From positions 4,404,265-4,449,190 of the forward strand of contig NMRA01000001.1 in assembly GCA_002633005.1 (NCBI GenBank): a stretch of 44,926 nt of DNA, in the 5' to 3' direction. The stretch is from Phoronis australis (lineage: Eukaryota; Phoronida; Phoronidae). A model generated the notes under the pieces. The model saw nothing but the letters and a program-made list of their open reading frames with translations. It ran no database searches and was not told the DNA's origin. Shown in pieces: positions 1 to 13,100 of the stretch (position 1 is the first letter of the stretch; every line of letters starts with the position of its first letter). Made by a program: the position numbers and the translations under genes.

Positions 1-1023
1 GGATTTGAGCCCCCCCCCCCAACACTAAAACTGCACACATTTAAATCTTTTTTCAACCGTGTACTTTTAATTACCGGGGTTAATTAATAAACTCAACATT
101 TATTTCCCTACGATCTTACTGTTTTATTTTTTTTGCGGCAGCCAAGGGGGGGGGGCCCGGGCCCCCTGGGCCCCCCCCCTAAATCCGCCTATGTGTCTGA
201 CTTTGATCACAGCTAGCCCAGTGTGACAGGCCGCACATTTTTAAGTTTATTTTTATAGTCAGTCCTCGAGTCTCGACGTTGACAATGACCGTAGACAGTC
301 TCTGCTGGCGCAGCCAGTCTGCGCCAGCAGAGACGGTGGTCATTGTCTAGACGTAGCCTGCTCTTGGCGCAAAAACTTTATACTAAATATTCTAAACACC
401 ATTTCATTCATAAATATGAAATCAGTAAACTTTTTTGTGTACTTGGCATGGTTAAAAAATTGCTCTTCCTAGTATAAATACACGAGCCTTGCCCCTGGCT
501 GGTGAAAATTGGTGAAATTTTACCTCACCACTTGGTAAGTGTTTATGAAGTCCTTTGTAATGGACACTTGTGGGTTGTTTGTTCAATACTATTTAGGTGA
601 TAAAAACTAAACATGATCAAGGTTGTAGCAATGCATAATGTACTGACTGAGAAACAAAGAACACAACAACTCGATGTAAGTTCATAGGTATAACAAGGGA
701 TTGAAGGGTGGGGTAATGTACCCCCATCACTGACAGTTAAGTGGTCCACGAAGCTGAAGTCGCAAACTTTGAACTGGAGGTGAATCTTCGAGCCTCTTGA
801 GGCAATCAATGAACTCCATTTGATACACAGTTTTATGATGTATAATTGTTAACAACAAATTGTTGAATTAAAAAAGAAAAATGAAACAAAACAGGTTCCA
901 CACATAAACACGGACCATTATGATTCTCAAAGGTGTCGCTGCGTGGGGCATGCAATTTCGGGAAATTTACAGACTGTGTCTATGCTGTCCCAATACATTT
1001 CATTTCTGCATTTGTAATTTCAG
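1..1023. other. Upstream nidogen intron or 5' flank
   Basis: No exon recognised. The first 185 bp hold G/C homopolymer runs (11-20, 145-180) resembling ends of degraded repeats, and 281-347 is a strong hairpin. The signal peptide and first NIDO exons are not here in recognisable form. Open frames present are short and unlike any nidogen segment. Confidence 0.5.
281..347. repeat. Two-tier inverted repeat (hairpin)
   Basis: Inner arms 298-313 and 319-334 pair perfectly over 16 bp around the 5-nt loop ccagt. Outer arms gacaatgacc (281-290) and ggtcattgtc (338-347) pair perfectly over 10 bp. The inner stem is GC-rich in AT-rich flanks. A MITE end or structured repeat is likely; I see no gene around it. 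Confidence 0.8.
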
Positions 1024-1165
1024 GGAGACTACAGATAGAAAACTTCTGCATAAGGCTAGGCGACAGATCAGGTCCAAATTTTCCTCACTTAGTAGATTTT
1101 ATCCTCGAGCACTGTTTATTGTCACGTGGCACGATGTTGGATACTTTCCAGAAAAAGCCGATAAG
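1024..1165 (+). CDS. NID: Nidogen exon: NIDO domain, middle part
   Basis: Enters after a ttgtaatttcag acceptor with a split codon (phase 2) and leaves in phase 0 at AAG|gtacgc. The peptide includes [18 protein letters not shown], matching the conserved NIDO segment in which a hydrophobic strand ending in VTW precedes the aromatic loop. It joins exactly in frame to the TNTFQ block of the next exon, which is why I prefer it to the overlapping open frame. No upstream NIDO exon was recognised in 1-1023. Confidence 0.82.
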
Positions 1166-4100
1166 GTACGCATTGCACACGGTGGTGGATATATTTGTCA
1201 TGTCGACGCTTTGGACCCATTCAATTAAAAATGCCAAAATTATGAGCGTTAATAATGTTTGGGCCAGATTTACGTAGCCTATAAATTACTAAGCCCTTTC
1301 AAAGTCTATGGAGCCGGTTAATCGTAATCAACTCCCCAGGAGCATACATTATGTGCAATCGTCGGTGCATAATGATTTATCCAAACATATTTTTTCTAAA
1401 AGTTTCAAGTACTAAAAAGCTCTGTGGTTAATTGAATGGGAAAAATCCAAGACCTGTAAAGTTTTTTAAAATTTGATGCAACTGCGCATTTCTATTCCTA
1501 ATTGTGGATCCAAATCGCATTACAATATGATTTTGACACACTCGCCATCACTAAACATCTGTATCATAGAGATGTTTATTAAACAGCTGGTGTGCACCAT
1601 AGATCATAGACAACACATGTACTTTAGTCTTTGTGTGCACCGACTGGCATTACGACTAGCTCAATGAGCATCTTGGAGTGAAAATGGCAAACCTACATAC
1701 ATGTGGGCTTCCACACTCATGAATTTAAAGTAACATTGCAACTGAACATTAAAATTGTCTTTCCTAATGTTTTAATGATTGTTAGGCATTTAGTGTTCTT
1801 TCTGAATGCACCCAATAAGAAAGTCTGTGAATTCAAGAACCTTGGTGAGCTGAAATGTAACCGTCTCTTTCTATCCATGCTTTTATTTTATTGCCATCAA
1901 AGTTTCTGGAAAAATAAAATGAAATTGAAGCAGAATGCGAGTAGTAATTGGTCTGTTGTAAATCAGTATGCTGACATGGTGTAGGTAAGAATTATTAGTC
2001 TTCTCACACAAACCTGGGACTTTCTGCTAACCACTGTTGTCTCACTCTTGAGTGTATATATAATCGGCCTGGCACTTCTACGTAAGCCGTCGAGAGTCCT
2101 TAATTTCCTGTTTAATTTAATACTTCGAATACATCTGTTGCTCGCACTTTGTGTAAAGTGTACTAACTTGTTTTTCCGCGTTGCAGACAAATACTTTCCA
2201 ATTGGTTATCGCCAGTGATGGCCGCGACAAGTCCGTTGTCATTTTCAACTATGCTAAGATTGGCTGGACACGAGGAAGTGGAAAGACAGCACCAAGAGAT
2301 AATGCTGTCTTTGCCGGGATAGAGAATGGGGGCCTCAACACTCCCTTCATATTGCCGGCATCTGGAGAAGATCAATTTTCTAAGATGACAAGGTACGCAC
2401 TTCTGTTCGTGAAAATGCGGTTCTCCAGGGATCCCTATTCATGAGCACACATATTTATATGTGGGCAGATTATGCCGTCATCCCTGTTCGTTCATTTGCA
2501 GACCTGTGTACCATACGCAAAAAATGCGGATTCGTCAAGCCTCCAGTACGCAAGTACGCACGGCCAGGCAAAAATAGGCAAATTCAGCAAATTCATAAGA
2601 GATTATTAATTCCCTTGTTTCTCAATAAATATGCTGATTTGTAATCGAAATGGACGAGGAAGAAGATTTTAAAGTTAGAAATTAAAAAAGTATTGTTAAA
2701 TCATTATTTTAGCCAAAAAGTTGAGCTACAAACTCGCAAAACTTGCTTCGTTTCATTCAACCTGATAATCGGAGAATCGCAAGGCCTCCTCTATCGGTAT
2801 TTGTGTCACAGGCATAACTTATGAGCAACGACTTCTGTGATTTGTGGATTGCTTACTTCATCTAATTCTGGCTATTTACGTTCTGTTGACAAAATGACAA
2901 AGCATGAGTGGTCGCATATTCTGAGCTGTGAACAAAGTAGCTTCTGAAAGAAGGGAACATCTGTTTTTGTTGCATTATTCCAAAGAATGACGATGTCTTA
3001 TTCAAGTGACCGTGGAATTTATACTGCAAGTTGTATAGCTTGTTGTTTTTTTGCGGACATGGTGACTGCACTGACTTCATAGCATGTTGAGCTGATGCTA
3101 ACACTCGAGCCACAGTCGAGCCGGCTCGAGGTCTTTTCGCATGCAGTATGGTGGTACGTGTTCACTGACATTTGCAATGAATAATTATTCAAAACTTTTG
3201 TGAATGGTTAAGAAAATATCGTCTGGTACAAAACATTGTCCGTGCAGATTCACCAACACATTTTTGCAGATATGTTTTTGTGTTAAGAAATGAGGTGTAC
3301 ATTAGATATGTATTAACATAAATGAGTTCAGTAAGGACATTTTCTATTGATTAACAGAATCTTTTCACTAAGTGCGTTGTCCCTCAACTTAACAACTTAA
3401 ATTATTCTGAAAATTGGTTATCAATTCACTACATGTATTTTAGAAACTGTTTCAGAGGCAAGTAAGTAGGAAAAGTACCCATGCGCGTACCCAGGGGGGG
3501 GCTTGAATGAGACCCCATTTGGCAAAGTGGGCAAAAAGGTCCTGGGAGAAACCAAAAGTCTGAGAAAACACTTAAGTCCACTAAAGAGGCAAGAATTTAG
3601 CAAAAGCTCTGAATGCTGAACAAACATGTTTTTTTCTTCTTTTTTGAGTTAGTGAAAGGTCCACTACAAAAAATTCATAACCCTCATACCCCTATATTTT
3701 AGGGTAAATTTGGTCTGTAGACGAAAATCTGCAAATTTACTGAAAAATCTGCAAGTCTGGTGTTCAGAGTACTCCAATGCAGTTGTGGTGGTACACAGGT
3801 CTGCATTTGGCGTCCGGCATCGGCTGCTCTCCAAAACCCTTTGATGTAGGTTCATAAAATTTTGCACTCATCATTGTTTCATGGATGGTACGGCATGAGC
3901 ATATTTTTGGATGGATCCAACAACCAGTGTGCCCCCTGCTGGCAACTTTATTTTTTTACATTTACCTATGTATCTTCAAAGGTCCTCAATGGATTCTCAT
4001 ATAGTTTGTATCTTTCGAGTTCTTTGACGGATTTTCATAAATTTTGGTAAATATTTTTGAGAGACAGCAATGCCTTCCGTTTTTGGATGGTTTCAGTGTA

Positions 4101-7100
4101 TCCTGTGCCATCTAATGGCCATTTTTCATGTTAAAAATAAACACCCATAGAAGCACACCGCTAGTGGTGCAGTCGTGGCCGTACTTCAATGCTCCACATT
4201 GCTGTTGTAGTTCACAAAACATCAGCATGCAGTTACATTGACTGTGTGGTGAATTATCTTTGCTCATGAAACTGAATCAAGTCCCACTATTCAACACACC
4301 AACCAGTCACTTCAGAGGTCACCATTTTACTAGGATAGACTAGCAAGAATACTAAGCTGAGGTTACTCGCAAAGCATACCTTTCTCACGAGAGCAATTAG
4401 TTTGTCTTCTGAGTTTAGTTCTCTTTACATATGACAGGAGGCATGAGTAGCTGATGTTTTGCATGTGTTTAGTGAAATGTTTTGAATCTGCCTTCGAACT
4501 ACGGCTGGGAACAACTGTATGTGGTTAATGATAAAGTAATTGTTTTCCTAAGAATATAGTTACGGCATATCAGAAAATTGGAAATTTGTGAGTTTATCGT
4601 AATGTTAATGAGAAGTCTGTTATGGTCGGTGAGGATAACGACAAATGCATTGTTTCTGTAGGTGGTCTAACGCCCAGGAGCCTGGGGTGTGGATGTTTCA
4701 GGTAGGCATGCTGGACGAGTTAGTGTCGCCTGATCACCCTGTGGATAGCCAACTTCTGGAAGGTGAGTTCGTCATTGCACTCAGTTGTCCCTAGCTGACA
4801 TGCTCACTCTCATGAATAGTTTACATAGATGTATAACAGTTCCTGATTTTGACTCGGGAGGCCTGGGGCCTTTTATTTGCCAATTGAAAATCAGCATGCA
4901 TTCTTTGTTGTTTTTCTGGTATGTGTAACTTGGTATTGGGGAGTATGAAACTTGTGTTCGCACTAAGATACGATATTGGCCCATCACAAAAACACTCTAC
5001 TTTTCTCATATGTCTTCCATTACTGGAGTTCTTGTTCTTTGACTTTTAGTTGTTGCTCCAGCAGAGGGCAGAACTACGAAGGACATCTGCTCGAAATGTC
5101 ACGCGCAAGCCACGTGTGTGGAGAAAAGAACCGGATTCTGTTGCCAGTGCAAAAATGGATTTTTTGGCAACGGGCAAAATTGCATAGAAAGTGGTAAGTT
5201 CAATATGTTCAGCTGCATAAATAACTCTATATGACTTTTAATGTTAGTTTCCCAATAAGCAATGTTCAGGACTGCGTTCCCTGTTGCTACATGTAATTGC
5301 AAATCTTGGCATTACGGTCGGGGCTCCGGATGGTGTTAATCCTTTGTTCACTCTTCCAGGAGTTAGTGTTCGCATCAATGGCCGCCTGTCAGGTGAACTG
5401 AACGGAGTGCCCTTTAGTAACTTGGATACGCATGCGTATGTTGTGTCCAGCACTGGAAGAACCTTCTTAGCAGCTAGTCGTCTACCGCCCTCTGTTGGCC
5501 CCTCTATGAGAAGGCTGGGAATTCTGGGAAGACTGATTGGTTGGCTCTTTGCCGTTCCCCGTCTTGGATATAAAAATGGATATATGCTTACAGGTAATGA
5601 AGGCTCTACTTTTCAGTTACTAACAGTTTTATTTGTGCTGCCAAATTGAGTTTTTGAGACGAACAAAAACATGACTTTTCTACGGTGGCCCAAAGATGAC
5701 ATTGAAATCTTGTGGATGTTTTTATGAAAAGCAAACTTTCTCCATGGAAAAAAAATTCTCTGCAGAAAAAAGATGTTCTCTGTGGAAAAAAATTTCTCCA
5801 CGGAAACAAATTTTCTCTGTGGAGACTTTTCAACGTGGAAAAACCTTTTTTCCACAGAAAAAAAAAAATTCCTCAGGGAGAAAATTTTTCTTCATGAACG
5901 GGAAAGAAAGTTTTCTTTGCAGAAAAGATATGTTCAGTGCTGAAAAACCTTTTCTCCCCAGGAAAAAACTTTTCTTTGTGGAGGAAAGCTTTTCCACAGA
6001 GAAAAAGTTTCCACAGAGAAGTTTTTTTCGGGGGAGAAAAGAGATTTTTTCGTTAATAAGAACTTCGAAGAAAGTAAAATAATTGCTTTTAATGTCATCC
6101 TTGGGCCACTGTACTTTTCGACTTGTTTAAAATGTTTTTGGTCTTTGTTACTCTACCAATAATGTGTTTTCACGTATAGGTGGCGTTTTTAATCATACTG
6201 CTGAAGTCTACTTTCCATCAACTGGTGAAAGGGCGACAATTGAACATCGTTTCAAGGGTCACGATGACCTCAATTTCATTGTGATGACATCTGAAATTAG
6301 AGGGAAGATCCCTATTGTACAAGCAAGTGATATAGTTACGTATGCGGATGGAAGTAAAGTAGAAGAAGACTATTACGAATCTTCTCCAGGTAAGCATCCT
6401 AACATTCAATTTGTGGTCAAGATTTAGATACTGAATGACCCTTGCGGGTTCACAAGCAACTATGGTATCACTAATTACATGGTCTGTTACATTGTAATCG
6501 CTTAAAATGCATATTTTTATCCACTTCAAATTATTACTTTCATTTGGGTGCCGCTTGCATTAAATGTTGATTATTGCTGTTCGAAGCCAGTCGTAGGTAA
6601 CGGACATTTATAGAAACACTGTCTAATAGAACGTGGTATTAAAGGTTATCTGGGTCCCTAATAAACGACCTCAACTCCCAAGTCAAATATTGAAAAAATT
6701 ATACTTTGTCAATCATTAAAAGTATAATATTTTCTGAAGAAATAAAAGATCGAGGATTTTATAAATATGCTTCTTACTACTGTGTGTTTATTTTTGTCAC
6801 GCGACCGTGCTTTTAAGTCAAATTGTTATGTGCAAGAACGGTACATTTGTAGCAAAATAACCACCCCCCCAGCAGATACTTTTTTAAATGAAAACTTTAT
6901 GTTATGGGTCAAAAATGCTGTTAGGAATTTGCTTTAAAATGCCAAGTTCTCACGTACCGAGCGATATACAAATAAAACTGATGTTTTTTTACAAAAATGC
7001 CTTTCGTTTTGCAAGACAATCTGGCATAAAACTGGAACCAAGTGAATAATCAAAAATTCCTAACAGCATTTTTTGAGACATAACCTGGAGTTTTCATTTT

Positions 7101-10100
7101 AAAAGTTTTAGTAAAATCAGCTGTTTTTTGGTATGAATTTACCTTTCTCGCTCTTGAGAATTTGATTTAAAAACGTGGTCATGTGACAATAGTAAAGACA
7201 CAGTGGTAAGAAGCATATTTTTAGAATCCTTGATTATTCTCCTTTCATGAAATTCATATTTTTAATTGTTTAAAAAGCATGATAGTTTTTTATGTTTGAC
7301 TTGGATTTGATGTTTATAAAGGTCCGAGAAAACCTCAAGAATGAGAATAAAGATGTAGATAACATCCTTTTCTTCCTTTGTGTGTAGGAGTAATCAAGTC
7401 GACGTCGTCAGTTAGACAGTTGGTAAACAATGTTCCTAGTCGAGTAGAATATTCGCAGACTATCACATACAACCCTTGCGCTGCCAGTGACGAGACTGTT
7501 AAGCCAACAACATTAAAAACTAGTCGTGGCTATCTGCGTTACAGTACCGATGAACAAACTGTACGATATGGAATGATGACACAACTGGGACCCAGATTGG
7601 CTGGTGAGTTATCTGTAAATGTTGAAGGAAGTTTGGGCGTTTCAAAACTTCGACAGTCATCTGATTTGTTGTCAGTTTATAAGCTGTACTTCAATAGATT
7701 CACTACTTCAGGCTAGCATTACGCTTGAGAGGGTTAGACTGATTTATCTAGACAGATACACCATCTCAAGCTTGCACTACGAAATACACATCCCAGTAAT
7801 CACGTACATGCCAGAAGGTCACAACTTTTGGAGGGATGTAACTACCGTTGTGCCCCGTAGTGGTAATTTTAGTTTTTTTAAGTTTGACTCCATATCTTCA
7901 GTGTTCCTCGACATGGGATTTTCATAAAATTTGGATTATAAATTGTTTTATAAGAATGACAATGCCTTTCCGTTTTCAGACAGATTCGACATAATTTCTG
8001 CGCCACCAAGTGGCTGTTTTTATGATGTTTGAATCTGTTTATTGTCATCAGCTCTTTATCCGCCAAATAGCTTGAAGGATCATTATAAAAATTGATAGAT
8101 GTGTTACTACTGGAAGAGCATGACTGATGTTGATTTTTGGATGCTTTTTTGTGTCTGCTGCTGCATCTCATTTGCAAAAGGTGCCCTGTGCTTGTCTAAG
8201 GGTTGCCGCTAGGTAGTGGCGTTGCTCATATGGATTAGATATTTGCCTTATTGCTGTGTAAATGAACAGCAAACATGAGGTTCTTTGTTTTATTGTTAAT
8301 GTGAGACTCAGAAAGTATCAATGAAAGGATTTTTTTGTGATTGTGCTGATAATGATTTGTGGTAAACGCCAATCCCAAATTTAAGTTGCACATTTTTTTT
8401 TGCATCTTGTCACAGATCTGCAGGTACCTTGTCCGTGGAAGGGTTTTTTCTCAAAAGAAATTCAAACTTCATTCGGATGGTAGTGTGGAAATTAATTCTT
8501 TTTACCATACAAGCAAAAATTGTGTCAATGTTAGAAGCAAGCAAAATGTTTGACCAATTGTTTGAAGCATGTATTACGCTACGACAATCAATTGCTTCTA
8601 CAGGCTAAGTGCCTGAGCACCTACGACACACCTGGCTAATTACCCTTCACTGAGCAAAAATACACATGATTTGTATTAAAAATCAAACCTGAGTTAGCTG
8701 TGATTATTTCTAATATTCTCTAGCTGTTGCATTGGTCACGGTAAAGTGACACTTGACTTGCCTCGCCACCAGTTAACGGTAAAGCCCAGTTGATTGATTG
8801 GGTAGCTTTTGACTCCTTCTTGTGAACCCCTTGCAGGGTCTTCATGACAATGCATGACTTCTTTCAGACTGATTCAACTGCCTCTTTGCCTTCAAGTTGG
8901 GAATTTTGTTGTCACTCTTGCCTTTATCTTTTTCAGACCTGGTGGATTTTCATGAGGTTTTTATTAGCATGACGATGATGCCTTTCCATTTTTGGACGGG
9001 CCGTCCAATGGGCATTTTATGATACTAATAAACACCCCTATAAATTTGTGATGCAGTCGTGGGCGCATTGCGAAGCTTTGTATTGCTCTAATTGCTTGTA
9101 AATTTTGTACTATTTCTAGACAAAAATCCTTGCTCCGGCTCAACCATGTGCTCGCCTAATGCCAATTGCATAGCACAAGGAACCTCTTACGTGTGTAGAT
9201 GTAAAGATGGATATTCTGGAAACGGAAACGTGTGCAAAGGTAATGTGAACACAATTACATGGTCAGGGAAGGAAGCATTTTTATTGGTAGCCATGATTTT
9301 GGCAACATGCACTAAAGTAGAAAGCCACTAATGGCAGTAAACAGTTGGCTTCCATGTCTAACTAATTGCACACACATACACAAACGCACGAATGTACACA
9401 CACGGGCATGCAGGCGTGCGAACTTTTACACGAGCATGCGTACAAAGGCACACAATTAAATGTATCCCACAAATAATGTATACCTCTATCAATACATACA
9501 TTCAAAATGCATAATTCTTAGCAGACTATGTTTAAAGACTTAATTCTACTTAAAATTTCTAGACATTGATGAATGCCGATCCCGCCTGTTGAACGACTGC
9601 GATGCAGAGAATGGACAGTGTTTCAATTTGGAGGGCTCGTTTGAATGTCGCTGCAAATCAGGCTACCGAGGAGACGGTCGTGTCTGCAGGGGTAAGTTGA
9701 TGAAAAAGCACTCTCATCCTTCCGTTTTACACCAGTTAAACGACATTCTGTTGAGAGTGTTTGTTTTTCTATTGTTTTCTGGTGATGTGAGATGTAGCTG
9801 TTAACAGGTGTAATGGTTCTTGATTTTGGTTATATTTACTGTTTGGCATAGCAACCGAGACGCTGAATAATATAATGTGACTCAGTCTTATCAAAATAAA
9901 TATTATTTTATGATTAAAATTTTCTTTTTCCATGAGTATGTCTTTGAAATGAAATGAAATTCTAGTGGATTTCCACGTGTTCTGTTCATTCCTGTTTTAT
10001 GTAGCTCAGCTTAGATGTGAGGACTTGCGCTGTGACAGGAATGCGCGTTGTGTTTACGACGATCAATCAGATGGTGTCAAGTGTGTTTGTTTAAGCGGAT

Positions 10101-13100
10101 TCACAGGGGATGGGAAAACGTGTTCGCCAATCGGTATGTATGACCACGTCATGCCTACTGAAGTGTATGAGGCGTGGCTGTCTTAAAGATGCTCTTTCAA
10201 TCCTCAGGGTAGTTGAAAATTCTTAAAAACGAGTTTAAGCCCAAACCAAATCCGTCAAAATTTAGTGCCATCCAAATCTACTGCAACTTCAAAAAAATTT
10301 TTCAAAATGCTCATAATATAGCATAGACATTTAATTGCTGACTTTTTGATGATAAACGAATACAATGGCCTCAGAAGTGACCAGTACAGTTGATAAAAAT
10401 AGTAAGAAGCGTCAGTGCATACAGGCCTGTGTTTTGCAAAATGTTTCTATTTTATTGACATCATTCGATGAGTGAAACTTTTTATGTGTTTTAAACAAGG
10501 GGAATCATATCTGAAGCACTTAATTTTGAGGGTTAGAGTATGTCTTTACCATCCGTGCCACCGTGGTCTTCCATTAGACAACAACTATTTCTGCTATTAG
10601 AATGTGCCTAGAACATGAAAACCATTGTTGTTAATTAAAACTGACAGTAAATATTACCCTGCTTTGTAAGTTGGAGAAGTGAAACTCGTCTGTTACATTG
10701 TCCACTGTTCCGTCATTTATTTCTCTGTAAACAGTTGTCTTTCTAACGACTGCTGCACTGCTATGTTCAAACTAACTGCTCACTTGTTCCCTGCTTTGTG
10801 GTAGCTTGGGTCTCTTTTTGCTTTCCATCTGCTCGGCTAACTTGTTGCCGCTTATCTAGACTTTAGCTGTAATGATGTGAACAACTGTGACGACAATGCC
10901 GCGTGTATTCTGGATGAGCAGAGGTCAGAGTTCATGTGTGTGTGTAATGAGGGCTTCAGCGGTGATGGTGAATCGTGCACAGACACTGGCGAGAGTAAGT
11001 AACAGCCTAAATGCTGGAATCACGTTCAGGTAGCTGGCGAAACGGAGCTGAGAATTAGGCTGGTATCACCAATGCCAACATCTAGACAGAGATGAGTAAA
11101 CTATTTGTAGAACTGTTGTCATCTTAAAGGATGCACTATGTTACAAACATTCCGGAAATTTCCAAAAATGTACCGGTGGATGGATATTGTTCGTAAAACG
11201 ACCTTTGGAAAACGACAAATAAAATTGAATATAGGCCCAGATGTATTTTTGGAAAAAGGGCGTGTTTTCGGAAACTATGTCTAACATTTTATGATGCAAT
11301 TTATAGCACATAATTATCATTACTTAAATTAAAATTTTAATTTTTGAAATAAACACGTCCTTTTTAATGTATGTGTTTAGTTTTGTTTTACTACTAGCAA
11401 AGATTTTTTTCCTTCAACAGACATAGTGTGCTCAAACTGTCCTGCTAATAGAGTTGGTTACCAAAAAAGTCACCCAATATGAATATCTCGTTAAATGATA
11501 GCTAATTGCAGTCCCAAAATATAATGTTAGTGCCAAAATAAACAAAATTTTACATCAGAGTATTTTACATTACTTATATTAGTTTGAACAATCCATCAGA
11601 TTTTCAAAACAAGCAAACAGTTACTGAAAGTATGTACACTCTTTAGCGTACTCATGGCAAATTATTGGAAAATACACCATGGGCCTTCTTCAGAAATTCC
11701 CAGATAGATATACTATTAGAGATTCTTGTTGGATGCACTGATAATTTGCGATTGTTTTTAGCTGTGACATTTACGAGACCAAAGGAAACAAATCAATTGT
11801 ACAATTATTTATTTATTTGTTGTTTGAGTTCTTTTGGGTTGTAAGAACAGACATGATGTTATTGCAATATGTTTTCAAGTTATTAGCGATAGTGCATTCA
11901 TTTATGATAATGTGTTTGTGATAGTTTTTGTTTGGTGCTTTAATAGGCCTGGAATGCGAAATACCTTTTAAACAGGTCATGGCAATTCTACTTCTTGGGG
12001 ATGGTGACATAAGAGTTATTCACTTTGAATATTGCAAGAATTTGTAGAAATAATTTCAGATTCACTATTTTTGAAACACAGACGAAATATAAACTCTTTT
12101 ATCCCATTACAGTTTTCAAATTCACCACCCCTAATATATATCCGCGCATGGGCTCACAGAGTTGTCCAGTAAACATTTCCCTAGTCGCCAATGTTTTGTT
12201 TACTTCAAAGGTCACATTTTTCATGCTGGAAAAATGCTACGTCTATGTCTTGTCATACCAAGCAAGGAAACATGCTTTCCCTTGATGGAGAAAAATGAAT
12301 GAAGTGACAAGCAGTTGTCATTCCATTTTCTTAGAATTTGAAAAATGTTTTGACATCAACAGAAATTCAAAATCTTTACGGACAAACTGTAAAAATACCT
12401 GGTGAACAGTTTGATCTCTGTTTTCGTGGTATAGAACCACTGTTTTTCGCATTCTACGCCACTTAAATGTTTAAAAATAGTTTTTCTTTTTTAGTTTTCT
12501 TTAATACTTAACTTGCCAATGGAGCATTGTTCTAGATTAATATAGTCATTTGATTCGAACAAGGCCGATTACTAGTCCAGTTGTACTAAACCAGAGCCCA
12601 GTCTGGCCTCTTTTTCATAATGTGAGTTAACACCCTGTCACTGCACCTCACTTGCCAGATGTTATGTAATGCACTGCAACTGGTTCACTGTTTTCGGGTT
12701 TCCTCATTGTTTTCCATGCTTTGCTTGTCAAACACCGTGTGTTACTTTCTTCCAGCTCAAATTAACTGTAATAAGTGTGATGCCAATGCGCAATGTATTT
12801 ATGACGTTGTAAATTTAATCCACCGCTGCCAATGTAAGGAGGGCTACTCAGGGGACGGGTATACATGCTCAGAGCTAGGTAAGGCTGTGTCACTTCTGCA
12901 GACTTCTTGGCTTCGTTTTAGCACCTGTTTCTGCTGGCAGCTTTGGTTGTTTTTGTTTGGACAATTTGTTAAATATACAATGTTAACGAATCTATTTCTG
13001 GTATTGAGAACACATCAAGTGATTAGTTATTCTTCTTTCTTCTTGTTTAAATCTTGACTCTTGTCTGCAGCTTCACTTCTGTTACTGACAAAGTTCATTC

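Larger units (their letters stand above)
7604..9119. other. Nidogen intron with two dispersed-repeat copies
   Basis: Contains copies 2 and 3 of the dispersed repeat. The open frame at 7619-7927 merely reads out of the preceding exon into the intron and repeat. Confidence 0.5.

Noticed and set aside
5696-6082. 128-codon Lys/Phe-rich plus-strand frame and overlapping minus-strand frames
   Set aside because: Product of a purine-rich tandem array inside a MITE; no family similarity and frames exist on both strands.
7604-7927. Read-through of nidogen exon or extra exon after the cttcag at about 7711
   Set aside because: The frame after that acceptor has no nidogen similarity, and the phase-1 EGF at 9120 continues the protein correctly.
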